Origin: Streptomyces chryseus | GTDB lineage: Bacteria; Actinomycetota; Actinomycetes; Streptomycetales; Streptomycetaceae | Length of the DNA: 64,000 bases | Assembly: GCF_014650755.1 (NCBI RefSeq) | Contig: NZ_BMVO01000025.1 | Coordinates: forward strand, 1-64,000 | Direction of reading: 5' to 3' | Shown here: piece after piece, positions 42,608 through 51,152 of the stretch | How positions within the stretch are numbered: position 1 is the stretch's first letter | How the letters are laid out: every line of letters begins with the position of its first letter | Program-made: the position numbers and the translations under genes | The notes under the pieces: model-generated | What the model was told of the DNA's origin: nothing | Database searches by the model: none | Seen by the model: the letters and a program-made list of their open reading frames with translations, nothing else

Positions 42608-43702
42608 TTACTTCGCGTAGTCGCCCGTAAGCGTCGCGCCCGAGGCGTGGGCGCCGCGCTCGGTGATCTCTCCGGCGACCCAGGCGTCCACGCCCCGGTC
42701 GGCGAGGGTCTCCAGGGCCACGTCCACCGACGCCTCCGGGACGACGGCCATCATGCCGACACCCATGTTGAGGGTCTTCTCCAGTTCGAGCCGCTCGACC
42801 TGTCCGGCCTTGCCGACCAGGTCGAAGACCGCGCCGGGCGTCCAGGTGGAGCGGTCGACCGTGGCGTGCAGGCCGTCCGGGATCACGCGGGCCAGGTTGT
42901 TCGCGAGACCGCCGCCCGTGATGTGGCTGAAAGCGTGCACCTCGGCGGTGCGGGTGAGGGCCAGGCAGTCCAGCGAGTAGATCTTGGTGGGCTCCAGGAG
43001 CTCCTCGCCGAGGGTGCGGCCGAACTCCTCGACCTCACGGTCCAGCGCCCAGCCGGCGCGGTCGAAGACCACGTGGCGCACGAGTGAGTACCCGTTCGAG
43101 TGAAGACCGGAGGACGCCATGGCGATCACCGCGTCACCCTTACGGATACGGTCCGCGCCCAGCAGCCGGTCGTACTCCACCACGCCGGTGCCGGCGCCCG
43201 CGACGTCGAAGTCGTCCTCGCCCAGCAGACCGGGGTGCTCGGCCGTCTCGCCGCCGACCAGGGCGCAGCCCGCGAGGACACAACCCTCGGCGATGCCCTT
43301 CACGATGGCCGCGACACGCTCGGGATGCACCTTGCCGACACAGATGTAGTCAGTCATGAAGAGCGGCTCGGCGCCGCAGACGACCAGGTCGTCGACGACC
43401 ATGCCGACCAGGTCGTGACCGATCGTGTCGTACACGCCCATCTTGCGGGCGAGGTCGACCTTGGTGCCGACACCGTCCGTGGCGGACGCGAGCAGCGGAC
43501 GCTCGTAGCGCTTGAGCGCGGAGGCGTCGAAGAGACCGGCGAAGCCGCCCAGGCCGCCCAGGACCTCGGGGCGCTTGGTCTTCTTCACCCACTCCTTCAT
43601 CAGCTCTACGGCGCGGTCGCCTGCCTCGATGTCGACGCCCGCGGACGCGTAGCTGGCACCGGTGCCCGCGTGCGGAGCACGCCCAGAAGATTCAGCAGAC
43701 AT
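42608..43702 (-). CDS. purM: Phosphoribosylformylglycinamidine cyclo-ligase (AIR synthetase)
   Basis: A 364-residue enzyme that converts FGAM and ATP to AIR, step 5 of purine synthesis. Motifs: YASAGVDIEAGDRAVELMK, ASATDGVGTKVDLA (nucleotide-binding), VVCGAEPLFMTDYI, GGETAEHPG and SSGLHSNGYSLVR. Full length for the family. ATG 43702. It lies 33 bp downstream of purF on the same strand, so the two form an operon. Confidence 0.97.
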   Translation of the reverse strand: MSAESSGRAPHAGTGASYASAGVDIEAGDRAVELMKEWVKKTKRPEVLGGLGGFAGLFDASALKRYERPLLASATDGVGTKVDLARKMGVYDTIGHDLVGMVVDDLVVCGAEPLFMTDYICVGKVHPERVAAIVKGIAEGCVLAGCALVGGETAEHPGLLGEDDFDVAGAGTGVVEYDRLLGADRIRKGDAVIAMASSGLHSNGYSLVRHVVFDRAGWALDREVEEFGRTLGEELLEPTKIYSLDCLALTRTAEVHAFSHITGGGLANNLARVIPDGLHATVDRSTWTPGAVFDLVGKAGQVERLELEKTLNMGVGMMAVVPEASVDVALETLADRGVDAWVAGEITERGAHASGATLTGDYAK

Positions 43703-43735
43703 TGCTGGGAACTTTCGTGTCGTGGAACGGGGGCG

Positions 43736-45259
43736 TTACGGGCGACGGAGCGCCTCGGCCGCGGCGTTCGCCGGGCCGGCCGCGAGCTCGGTCTCCAGAA
43801 GCTGCTTACCGAGCAGCTCGGGGTCCGGGAGCTCCATCGGGTACTCGCCGTCGAAGCAGGCGCGGCACAGGTTCGCCTTGGGAATGGTGGTCGACTCGAT
43901 CATCCCGTCGAGGGAGATGTACGAGAGCGAGTCGGCGCCCAGCGAGGTGCCGATCTCCTCGATCGTCATGCCGTTGGCGATCAGCTCGGCGCGGGTCGCG
44001 AAGTCGATGCCGAAGAAGCAGGGCCACTTCACCGGCGGGGAGGAGATCCGGATGTGGATCTCGGCGGCGCCGGCCTCGCGGAGCATCTTGACCAGGGCGC
44101 GCTGGGTGTTGCCGCGGACGATCGAGTCGTCGACGACCACGAGGCGCTTGCCGCGGATGACTTCCTTGAGCGGGTTGAGCTTCAGGCGGATGCCGAGCTG
44201 GCGAATCGTCTGCGACGGCTGGATGAAGGTCCGGCCCACGTACGCGTTCTTGACGAGGCCCGAGCCGTACGGGATTCCGCTGGCCTCCGCGTAGCCGATG
44301 GCGGCGGGGGTGCCGGACTCGGGCGTCGCTATCACCAGGTCGGCCTCGACCGGGGCTTCCTTCGCCAGCCTGCGGCCCATCTCGACACGCGAGAGATAGA
44401 CGTTGCGGCCGGCGATGTCGGTGTCCGGGCGCGCCAGGTAGACGTACTCGAAGACACAGCCCTTGGGCTTCGCTTCCGCGAATCGGGAGGTGCGCAGGCC
44501 GTTCTCGTCGATGGCGAGCATCTCGCCCGGCTCGACCTCACGGACGTACGCGGCGCCGCAGATGTCGAGGGCGGCGGACTCGGAGGCCACCACCCAGCCG
44601 CGCTCCAGCCGGCCGAGGACCAGCGGGCGGATGCCCTGCGGGTCGCGGGCGGCGTACAGCGTGCCCTCGTCCATGAAGACGAGGGAGAAGGCGCCCATGA
44701 CCTCGGGGAGGATCTTGGCGGCGGCTTCCTCGACGGTGAGGGGCTTGCCGTCGTCGTCCGTCTGGCCGGCCAGCAGGGCCGTGACCAGGTCGGTGTCGTT
44801 GGTCGCGGCGACCTGTGTCGCGCGGCCGTTCTCCTTGGGGAGGTCGGCGACCATCTCGGCGAGCTGCGCCGTGTTGACCAGGTTGCCGTTGTGACCCAGG
44901 GCGATCGATCCGTGCGCGGTGGCACGGAACGTCGGCTGCGCGTTCTCCCACACCGAGGCTCCGGTGGTGGAGTAGCGGGCATGACCGACCGCGATGTGGC
45001 CCTGGAGGGAGCCGAGGGAAGTTTCGTCGAAGACCTGCGAGACCAGTCCCATGTCCTTGAAGACCAGGATCTGGGACCCGTTGCTCACTGCGATGCCCGC
45101 GGACTCCTGTCCACGGTGCTGCAGGGCATACAGTCCGAAATAGGTGAGCTTGGCGACCTCTTCGCCGGGAGCCCAGACACCGAAGACGCCGCAAGCGTCC
45201 TGGGGGCCTTTCTCACCGGGGAGCAGGTCGTGGTTGAGTCGTCCATCACCACGAGGCAC
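43736..45259 (-). CDS. purF: Amidophosphoribosyltransferase
   Basis: A 507-residue enzyme for the first committed purine step: PRPP plus glutamine to phosphoribosylamine. The N-terminal propeptide (22 residues) precedes CGVFGVW, where the exposed Cys is the glutaminase nucleophile after self-cleavage, as in Bacillus-type PurF. Family blocks: YALQHRGQESAGIAV, GHARYSTTG, HNGNLVN; PRPP loop RLVVVDDSIVRGNT; cysteines near the C-terminus (LCRACFDGEYP) fit the Fe-S cluster. GTG 45259 gives the N-terminus MPRGDGRLNHDLL of relatives. First gene of purF-purM. Confidence 0.97.
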   Translation of the reverse strand: MPRGDGRLNHDLLPGEKGPQDACGVFGVWAPGEEVAKLTYFGLYALQHRGQESAGIAVSNGSQILVFKDMGLVSQVFDETSLGSLQGHIAVGHARYSTTGASVWENAQPTFRATAHGSIALGHNGNLVNTAQLAEMVADLPKENGRATQVAATNDTDLVTALLAGQTDDDGKPLTVEEAAAKILPEVMGAFSLVFMDEGTLYAARDPQGIRPLVLGRLERGWVVASESAALDICGAAYVREVEPGEMLAIDENGLRTSRFAEAKPKGCVFEYVYLARPDTDIAGRNVYLSRVEMGRRLAKEAPVEADLVIATPESGTPAAIGYAEASGIPYGSGLVKNAYVGRTFIQPSQTIRQLGIRLKLNPLKEVIRGKRLVVVDDSIVRGNTQRALVKMLREAGAAEIHIRISSPPVKWPCFFGIDFATRAELIANGMTIEEIGTSLGADSLSYISLDGMIESTTIPKANLCRACFDGEYPMELPDPELLGKQLLETELAAGPANAAAEALRRP

Positions 45260-45613
45260 ACCACCGAGTGTAGGCGAGATCGACCACTGGTCCGAATTGG
45301 GGATACGGGCGGCCGCCCCTCCCGGGCACCCGGCGCTTGACAGGTACGTGGTGCCTCCGTCAGGCTCCCGCCTCATGCAGCCCCTCGGTGACCTCCCGGT
45401 CCCGCTTGTGGAGCGCCGCCACGTCGACCTGGTCCGTGTCGCGAGCGCCATCTGTCGCCGCGCGTAGGCGCGCACACCGCCGCGCCCCGTAGTTCACCTC
45501 TCCGTTCCCCGGTGCCTCCGCGCACCGCTCCCCGCCCCGACCCGGCCCCGGCCGAGCGCTGATCCGCGCCGCCACGGGGCCCGGCCGGTGTGCCCTTCAT
45601 CACGGGAGACCCT
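45260..45613. other. Divergent region between purF and the sulfatase gene, with a leader peptide
   Basis: About 350 bp. It must contain the purF promoter (left) and the sulfatase promoter. A 30-codon leader ORF is at 45375-45467. A small hairpin CGGTGC-CTCCGC-GCACCG (45510-45527) lies between leader and sulfatase. No purine riboswitch is seen. Confidence 0.5.
45375..45467 (+). CDS. Leader peptide with terminal cysteine (RRHVDLVRVASAICR family)
   Basis: A 30-residue ORF, too short for a standard gene call. Its C-terminal half, LVERRHVDLVRVASAICRRA, matches a recurrent actinomycete family that genome annotation names 'putative leader peptide' and that ends with Ile-Cys-Arg. Such leaders usually precede genes for sulfur uptake or cysteine synthesis and are thought to sense cysteine through translation of the Cys codon (TGT, near codon 27). 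Here it lies 146 bp upstream of a sulfatase. The ATG at 45375 has a weak ribosome site; a downstream GTG is possible. Confidence 0.75.
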   Translation: MQPLGDLPVPLVERRHVDLVRVASAICRRA

Positions 45614-47053
45614 GTGACCTCGCACGACCAGAAGCTGTCCCGGCGCGCCTTCGGGGCCGTCGTCGGCGCGGGCGCCGCGGCCGTCGGCCTGTCGGCCGGA
45701 CCGGCGCTCGCCGCCCCTGGCCCGGGCCCTGCCCCGGCCGCCGCCGGTGCCGCCGCCGAGCGGCCTTTCCGGGCGGCCGCCGAGCGGCGCTCGCGGCGGC
45801 CCAACATCCTGTTCATCCTGGGCGACGACCTGGGCTGGGCCGACCTCTCCTCGTACGGATCACCTCACATCCGTACGCCGCACCTCGACCGGCTCGCCCG
45901 CCAGGGGGTCCGGTTCACCGACGCCTACTCCGGGTCCGCGACCTGCTCCCCCACCCGCTTCAGCCTCTACACCGGGCGCTTCCCGGGCCGTACGAAGGGC
46001 GGGCTCGCCGAACCGATCGCCGACAAGTCGGTGGGGCTGGAGCCGACGCACCCCACGCTCGCCTCGCTGCTGAAGGGCGCCGGGTACGCGACGGCGCTGA
46101 TCGGCAAGTGGCACTGCGGGTATCTGCCGGACTACAGCCCGACGCGGTCGGGCTGGGACGAGTTCTTCGGCAACTTCGGGGGCGCGCTGGAGTACTACTC
46201 GAAACTGGGTCTCGGCGGGGAGTACGACCTCTACGAGGGTGACACCCCGTACAAGGATCTGCGGTACTACACGCGGGTCCTCACCGAGCGGGCGAGCGAG
46301 TACGTACAGCGCGGACACGACAAGCCGTGGCTGCTGAACCTGAACTTCACCACTCCGCACTGGCCCTGGATCGCCGACGGTGACGAGGAGCAGAGCGCGG
46401 AGATCGTCCGGCGGATCAGGGCGGGCGACCGCGGGGCGCTGTGGCACCAGGACGGCGGCTCGGTCGAGAAGTACAAGGAGATGGTCGAGGACCTGGACCG
46501 GTCGGTCGGTGAGGTGCTGGGGGCGCTGAAGCGGTCGGGGCAGGAGAAGGACACCCTGGTCTTCTTCGCGAGCGACAACGGCGGCGAACGCTTCTCGTAC
46601 AACTGGCCCCTCTCCGGCAACAAGTCCTCCCTGAAGGAGGGCGGCATACGGGTGCCGACCCTCGTGCGCTGGCCCGCCAGGATCGACGGCGGCCAGGTCA
46701 GCGACGTGCCGGTGTTCACGCCGGACTGGACGGCGACGCTGCTGGAGCTGGGCGGCGCGCGTCCCGATCCGGCGTACCCGCTGGACGGCGCGAGTCTCGC
46801 CGGGTACCTGCTGCGGGGTGAACGGGCGCCGCGGCGCGACCTGTTCTGGCGCGTACGGGGTGAACGGGCGCTGCGGCGGGGCGAGTGGAAGTACTACCGG
46901 GGTCCCGGCGGCAAGGACCAGCTGTTCCGGCTCACCGAGGACGCGCGGGAGCAGGCGGACAAGGCGTCGGCCGAGCCCGGCTGGCTGGCCGCGCTGCGGG
47001 CCGCCTGGGAGCGGACGGACGCGGGGCTGCTGCCGTACCCGACCGTGCCCTGA
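45614..47053 (+). CDS. Secreted (Tat) sulfatase of the arylsulfatase family
   Basis: A 479-residue exported sulfatase. The N-terminus LSRRAFGAVVGAGAAAVGLS is a twin-arginine signal. Metal-binding NILFILGDDLGWADL is near residue 65. The modification motif CSPTR (Cys about 111, then TGR) marks a cysteine-type sulfatase needing formylglycine conversion. IGKWHCGY and the late FASDNGGE give further metal and sulfate ligands. It releases sulfate from external organic sulfate esters. GTG 45614 has GGGAG at 7 bp. Preceded by a Cys-containing leader peptide, which suggests control by sulfur state. A large hairpin follows the stop. Confidence 0.93.
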   Translation: MTSHDQKLSRRAFGAVVGAGAAAVGLSAGPALAAPGPGPAPAAAGAAAERPFRAAAERRSRRPNILFILGDDLGWADLSSYGSPHIRTPHLDRLARQGVRFTDAYSGSATCSPTRFSLYTGRFPGRTKGGLAEPIADKSVGLEPTHPTLASLLKGAGYATALIGKWHCGYLPDYSPTRSGWDEFFGNFGGALEYYSKLGLGGEYDLYEGDTPYKDLRYYTRVLTERASEYVQRGHDKPWLLNLNFTTPHWPWIADGDEEQSAEIVRRIRAGDRGALWHQDGGSVEKYKEMVEDLDRSVGEVLGALKRSGQEKDTLVFFASDNGGERFSYNWPLSGNKSSLKEGGIRVPTLVRWPARIDGGQVSDVPVFTPDWTATLLELGGARPDPAYPLDGASLAGYLLRGERAPRRDLFWRVRGERALRRGEWKYYRGPGGKDQLFRLTEDAREQADKASAEPGWLAALRAAWERTDAGLLPYPTVP

Positions 47054-47058
47054 GGGGT

Positions 47059-47119
47059 GGTGGGGGAGATGTCGTGGTTTAGCGGACGCCGCGCGTGATC
47101 ACGATCTCCTCCCCCACTG
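47059..47119 (+). terminator. Terminator hairpin after the sulfatase gene
   Basis: GTGGGGGAGATGTCGTG pairs with CACGATCTCCTCCCCCAC across about 28 nt and is followed by TGTTTTCGTTT. Confidence 0.7.
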
Positions 47120-47149
47120 TTTTCGTTTCGCGGCGGAAGGAACCCCCAC

Positions 47150-48250
47150 ATGCAGTCGACCTCCCGAGTCCGTCTGTCGGCCCTCGCCTGCGGCGTCGTA
47201 CTGGCGTCGGCGGCGCTCCCCGCCGCGACGCACGCCGCCCAGGCGCCCGCCGACCGACGCACCGTGCAGGTCGTGATGGTGGACTTCAGCGACAGCGGGT
47301 TCACCGACGCCGCCGGGCTCAAGCCGGCTCTGGAGGCCGCGTACTACGGGAAGAACGGTTCCCTGAACTCGTACTACGACGAGATCACGCGCGGCCGGAC
47401 GGCCTTCGCCCCCGTCGGCGCCGACCCGGTGATCGGGCCGCTCACGCTCCCCATGGCCGCCGCGTGCGACAGCGGCCGGATCGCGGACGAGGCGCAGAAG
47501 GCGCTGGCGGCAAAAGGCGTCGGGGAGAGCGCGTACGACCATGTCTCGATCGTCTTCCCGAACGAGAAGGCCAAGTGCGCGTACGCCGGCCTCGGCACGG
47601 TCGGCGGCGGGAAGACGTGGATGCCGTCCCAGCACTTCTCGATCGACGCGCTGGTCCACGAGTTCGGCCACAACCTGGGCTACCACCACCAGAAGCGGCT
47701 GCGCTGTCCGGACGGGGATCTGGGCGCCGGCTGCAAGGAGGACGGCGACAGCCGCAAGTCGGTCATGGGCGGCGGGCATGCGGCGGCCGGTCTGTCGGCG
47801 GCGGAGCTGATCCACAACAAGTGGCTCACGGGCGACGAGCTCACCGACGTGAACGCGTCCGGTACGTACACGCTCCGTCCGCTGCACGGCGGCGGCACCG
47901 GCGTGCGCGCGCTGCGGGTCCCGCTCGGCGACAAGGACCAGCTCGTCGTGGAACTGCGGGCGCGGGCGGGCTCGCTCGACGAGGCGATCCAGGGGGTCCA
48001 CGCCTACCGGGTGTCCGGGGGCGACTACACGCGGTCGGCACTGATCGACCCGACGCCGGGCGAGGGGAGGGCGGCGGACGCCGACGCGCTCAAGGCCGGT
48101 ACGGAACTGAGCGACACCGCGCGCAAGGTGTCGGTGAAGGTCGTGACGTCGGGCGACGCGGAGGCGACGGTCGCCGTCAGCGTGGCGGGGGCGGCGAGTG
48201 CGGGCACGGGTGCGGGGGCGGGTCCGGGAGGCGCGGTCCCGGCGAGCTGA
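47150..48250 (+). CDS. Secreted metzincin-type zinc metalloprotease
   Basis: A 366-residue exported protease. The signal peptide is RLSALACGVVLASAALPAATHA. The active site HEFGHNLGYHH (residues 170-180) fits HExxHxxGxxH, with a Met-turn region SRKSVMGGGH about 40 residues later. It resembles M6/M11-type gametolysin-like peptidases (YDEITRGRTAFAPVG before the site). The C-terminal part is a beta domain with a Gly/Ala tail. ATG 47150 follows GGAAGGAACCCC. Probably digests external protein; its target is unknown. Confidence 0.9.
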   Translation: MQSTSRVRLSALACGVVLASAALPAATHAAQAPADRRTVQVVMVDFSDSGFTDAAGLKPALEAAYYGKNGSLNSYYDEITRGRTAFAPVGADPVIGPLTLPMAAACDSGRIADEAQKALAAKGVGESAYDHVSIVFPNEKAKCAYAGLGTVGGGKTWMPSQHFSIDALVHEFGHNLGYHHQKRLRCPDGDLGAGCKEDGDSRKSVMGGGHAAAGLSAAELIHNKWLTGDELTDVNASGTYTLRPLHGGGTGVRALRVPLGDKDQLVVELRARAGSLDEAIQGVHAYRVSGGDYTRSALIDPTPGEGRAADADALKAGTELSDTARKVSVKVVTSGDAEATVAVSVAGAASAGTGAGAGPGGAVPAS

Positions 48251-48324
48251 CCGGGCCCCGGAGTGCCGGGGCCCCCGCCGCCCGCGCCCGCGACCGCTCG
48301 ACCGGGGGGGCGCGGCTCCGGCGG

Positions 48325-49158
48325 CTACCTGGCGATCGCCATGGCCTCCAGGCCCTTGCCGTCCGCCCCGGTGAGGGTCAGGGCGCGCTCGCGGATCTCG
48401 TACTCCGCCTCGCCTTCGAGGACCTCCAGCAGGGCCTCCTCGGTGTTCATCACCGCCGGCGGGCACAGCTTCCGGGTCGTGGCGATCTTGGAGAAGGTGA
48501 GGGTGGAGCCCGAGACCTTCGCCTTGCCCGAGACGTTGTTGCAGCCGAGGTTCCCGCCCACGGACCCGTCCTCGCCGAAGAACAGCTTCGCCTTGGCCGC
48601 CGCGTCCTCGGGCAGCGAACTCGTGGTGTCGCCGTCCCGCACGGACTCCACCCGCCACTCCGTCCCGAGGAGCCGCGCGTCGGGCTCCGGCTTTGTCTCG
48701 GAGAGGGCGATGCTGTCGCCCTCGGCCGTGGTCAGCGTCAGCCGGTCGTCCGCGATCCTGGCCTTGAGCTCTCCGGCGAACGTGCGCTGGAGATGCTGCT
48801 CGAACTCCGCGACGCCCTTCGGGCAGCCGATCTCGGTGGTCTGGGCGGGCCCCACGGTGACCGTGTCGCCCTTGACCTTCACGTCGGCGCCGAACTGGTT
48901 GCAGCCGGTGTTGCCGCTGGCCCGGCCCTTGTCGTCGATCCGTACCGTGGCCTTCTCCGGCGCCGTCGTCTTCTTCCCGTCGACGGTCACGCTGTCGACG
49001 GTCCAGTCGATGCCGGAGAGCTGAAGGTCCGGCTTCACGGTGCCGTCACGTCCGGCGTCCGAGCCCGGCTCCGTGCCGCAGGCGGCCAGGGTCAGGAGGG
49101 CGAGGACGGTGACGGCGCCGGTGAGCGGGCCGCTGATGCGGGTGCGTGACGTATCCAT
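48325..49158 (-). CDS. Lipoprotein with two META domains
   Basis: A 277-residue lipoprotein. The signal peptide VTVLALLTLAACGTEPG has lipobox LAAC. Two META/HslJ-like domains follow (about 45-150 and 160-270), each with the pattern of a conserved Gly-Cys-Asn: ASGNTGCNQFGADV and VGGNLGCNNVSGKA, and a paired downstream Cys (IGCPKGV; KLCPPAV) that probably forms a disulfide. Such proteins are surface lipoproteins tied to heat or antibiotic tolerance in other bacteria; here the role is unknown. ATG 49158. Confidence 0.9.
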   Translation of the reverse strand: MDTSRTRISGPLTGAVTVLALLTLAACGTEPGSDAGRDGTVKPDLQLSGIDWTVDSVTVDGKKTTAPEKATVRIDDKGRASGNTGCNQFGADVKVKGDTVTVGPAQTTEIGCPKGVAEFEQHLQRTFAGELKARIADDRLTLTTAEGDSIALSETKPEPDARLLGTEWRVESVRDGDTTSSLPEDAAAKAKLFFGEDGSVGGNLGCNNVSGKAKVSGSTLTFSKIATTRKLCPPAVMNTEEALLEVLEGEAEYEIRERALTLTGADGKGLEAMAIAR

Positions 49159-49208
49159 GGCGATGGGACGGAAGCGGTGGGGTGTTCGGTTCCGCTTCCG
49201 CCGTCCCC

Positions 49209-50009
49209 TCACTCGCCCGGCGCAGCCCTCGTACCGATGACGACGGTGGCGTACAGCTCGTCGGACGTGACGACCCGGGGGACCAGACCGCCGCGTACGA
49301 CGGTCTCGACGGCGCGCGGCATCTGGCGCTCGCTCGTCTCGAAGAGCAGGTGCCCGCCCGGCGCCAGCCACCGCGCGGTGTCCGCCGTCACCCGGCGCAG
49401 GACGTCGAGGCCGTCCGCCCCGCCGTCGAGCGCGACCCGCGCCTCGTGGATGCGGGCCTCCGGGGGCAGCAGGTCTATCTCGTCGGTCGGTACGTACGGC
49501 ACGTTCGCCAGGAGTACGTCGACCCGCCCGCGCAGCGTCGTGGCGGGCAGCGGTGCGAAGAGGTCGCCCTCGTACACCTGCCCGCCGGCGGCGGTGACGT
49601 TGCGCCGGGCACACCGCACGGCGGCGGGGTCCACGTCGGCGGCGTACAGCTCGACCTGCTCCAGCGAGGCGGCCAGCGCCGCGCCGAGCGCGCCCGACCC
49701 GCAGCACAGGTCGACCACGACCGCCCGGGCGGGGGCGAGAGCCACGGCCTGCTCGACGAGGAACTCGGTGCGCCGGCGGGGCACGAAGACGCCGGGGTCC
49801 ACGGCGAAGCGGTGGCCCCGGAACTGGGCCCAGCCGAGGACGTGTTCCAGGGGCAGGCCCTCCGCGCGGCTCTCCACCATGGCGAAGAGGTGGGCGGCGT
49901 CGCGCGCGGCGGCGAGGAGCAGATCCGCCTCGTCCTCGGCGAAGACGCAGCCGGCGGCGCGCAGCCTGATGACGACGGCGGAGGGGGAAAGCGGCGGGGA
50001 GAGGGACAT
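49209..50009 (-). CDS. PrmC/HemK-like protein N5-glutamine methyltransferase
   Basis: A 266-residue SAM-dependent methyltransferase. SAM loop VVDLCCGSGALGAALA is near residue 105, AADVDPAAVRCARRN is motif II, and the catalytic motif, NPPY in PrmC, reads LLANVPYVPTDEI here. The N-terminal helical domain PLEHVLGWAQFRGHRF resembles the release-factor-binding part. This NVPY subgroup is a second PrmC-like family in actinobacteria; its substrate protein is not established. Upstream lies a pair of small ORFs (listed separately) that may control it. Confidence 0.87.
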   Translation of the reverse strand: MSLSPPLSPSAVVIRLRAAGCVFAEDEADLLLAAARDAAHLFAMVESRAEGLPLEHVLGWAQFRGHRFAVDPGVFVPRRRTEFLVEQAVALAPARAVVVDLCCGSGALGAALAASLEQVELYAADVDPAAVRCARRNVTAAGGQVYEGDLFAPLPATTLRGRVDVLLANVPYVPTDEIDLLPPEARIHEARVALDGGADGLDVLRRVTADTARWLAPGGHLLFETSERQMPRAVETVVRGGLVPRVVTSDELYATVVIGTRAAPGE

Positions 50010-50062
50010 GGGAAGCCTTTCGGGACACCTGGAGGCGCTCCCTCGGTCCCGGGTTCCGGCTC

Positions 50063-50146
50063 CTACGTCCGGTGGACCGCGCGGTCGCGAGAGGAGAGCA
50101 CCCGACCTGACACAGCGGTAATGGGTCTCACCTCCTCGGTGCGCAT
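50063..50146 (-). CDS. Small ORF, possible second leader peptide of the methyltransferase gene
   Basis: A 27-codon frame (MRTEEVRPITAVSGRVLSSR…) whose start lies inside the preceding 15-codon ORF in another frame and that ends 54 bp before the methyltransferase ATG. Weak evidence: only arrangement and context. It could be chance. Confidence 0.3.
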   Translation of the reverse strand: MRTEEVRPITAVSGRVLSSRDRAVHRT

Positions 50147-50175
50147 GTCCTGCGTTGGCGTCGGCCACAGTACAT
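50128..50175 (-). CDS. 15-codon Arg-rich small ORF, possible leader peptide
   Basis: Encodes MYCGRRQRRTCAPRR. ATG 50175 is preceded by CGGGAG at 6 bp, a better ribosome site than many real genes here. It starts 15 bp after the upstream gene's stop, and its TGA stop is embedded in GAGGAGGTGAG, itself a strong ribosome-binding sequence. The layout suggests ribosome-position control of the downstream methyltransferase. Confidence 0.4.
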   Translation of the reverse strand: MYCGRRQRRTCAPRR

Positions 50176-50189
50176 GATCAACTCCCGGT

Positions 50190-50999
50190 TCAGCCGAGAA
50201 CGGGCAGCAGTCCGGCCAGGCGCGCCCGTTCGCCGCTGGCGCCGACCTTCGCGTCGTCGACCGCGGCGTCCCACGTCGTGCGTCCCGTGGCGAGCCGGAT
50301 CCAGGTGAGGGGGTCCGTCTCGACGACGTTGGGCGGCGTGCCCCGGGTGTGGCGGGGGCCCTCCACGCACTGCACGACGGCGTACGGCGGGACGCGCACC
50401 TCGACCGAACCGCCGGGCGCCTTCACGGCGAGGGCGTCGGCGAGCAGACGGGTGCAGGCGGCGAGCGCCTGGCGGTCGTACGGGACGGCGAGCCCTGCGG
50501 CGTGGTTCAAGTCGTCGGTGTGCACGACGAGTTCGACGGTGCGGGTGACGAGGAAGTCGTCCAGGCGCATCGCGCCGACGCGGGTCGCCAGGAGCCGGTC
50601 GTCCGGCGCGGCGGGCAGCAGCTCGGCGAGGCGGGCGCCGGTCCGCTCGTACAGCGCGTCGAGGTCGGGGGCGGACGCGGCGATCGACTTCGTGTCGTCG
50701 GAGATCTGGGCGGCGCGGGAGACGGTCGCGAACGGCCAGTCGAGCAGGGGCACTTCCTGCCGGGGCGGGGCGGGCTTCTCCAGGCAGGCGGCGACCGATC
50801 CGGCGCCCATGGCGATGTGCGCGGCCAGGTCGCGGACCGTCCAGTCCCCGAGGTGCGTGGGGAGCGCGAGCTGCGCGGGCGTGAGGTCGCGCACCGCGTC
50901 GTGCACGGCGCCGAACTGGATCAGGACCGCGGCACGGATCTTGCCGGCGTCGTACCGACGCGGGCGGGGGCGCGGGCGCTTCTGGGCAGCGGATGACAT
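50190..50999 (-). CDS. Maleylpyruvate isomerase/DinB-like mycothiol-dependent family protein
   Basis: A 269-residue protein. The N-terminal four-helix bundle has LGDWTVRDLAAHIAMGAGSV and a later TVELVVHTDDLNHAAGL, supplying His/Asp/Glu metal ligands as in mycothiol-dependent maleylpyruvate isomerase. The C-terminal 90 residues resemble the SCP2-like domain (TDPLTWIRLATGRTTWDAAV). Mycothiol is the actinobacterial thiol, so a mycothiol S-transferase role is plausible; the substrate is unknown. ATG 50999. Downstream of purL and on the same strand, but separated from it by a terminator. Confidence 0.87.
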   Translation of the reverse strand: MSSAAQKRPRPRPRRYDAGKIRAAVLIQFGAVHDAVRDLTPAQLALPTHLGDWTVRDLAAHIAMGAGSVAACLEKPAPPRQEVPLLDWPFATVSRAAQISDDTKSIAASAPDLDALYERTGARLAELLPAAPDDRLLATRVGAMRLDDFLVTRTVELVVHTDDLNHAAGLAVPYDRQALAACTRLLADALAVKAPGGSVEVRVPPYAVVQCVEGPRHTRGTPPNVVETDPLTWIRLATGRTTWDAAVDDAKVGASGERARLAGLLPVLG

Positions 51000-51099
51000 G
51001 GCCCCGAGATTAGCCGCCGGCTGTGAACGCCCGCTTGTTCTCCGCGCGCCCGGGGTGCGAGGAGCGGGGTCCGGGAGGCCCGCTCCTCGCGGGCGAACG

Positions 51100-51134
51100 C
51101 TTCGGCCCCGGCCAGTGGCTGACCGGGGCCGAAG
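51100..51134 (-). terminator. Terminator of the purS-purQ-purL operon
   Basis: CTTCGGCCCCGG / CCGGGGCCGAAG, a 12-bp stem with an 11-nt loop, 19 bp after the purL stop. Confidence 0.85.
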
Positions 51135-51152
51135 AAGTGCTGCGGCGAGACG

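Noticed and set aside
45260..45613. N-terminal extension of PurF by about 72 residues
   Set aside because: The added sequence is Arg-rich and unlike any PurF; the known N-terminus begins MPRGDGRLNHDLL.
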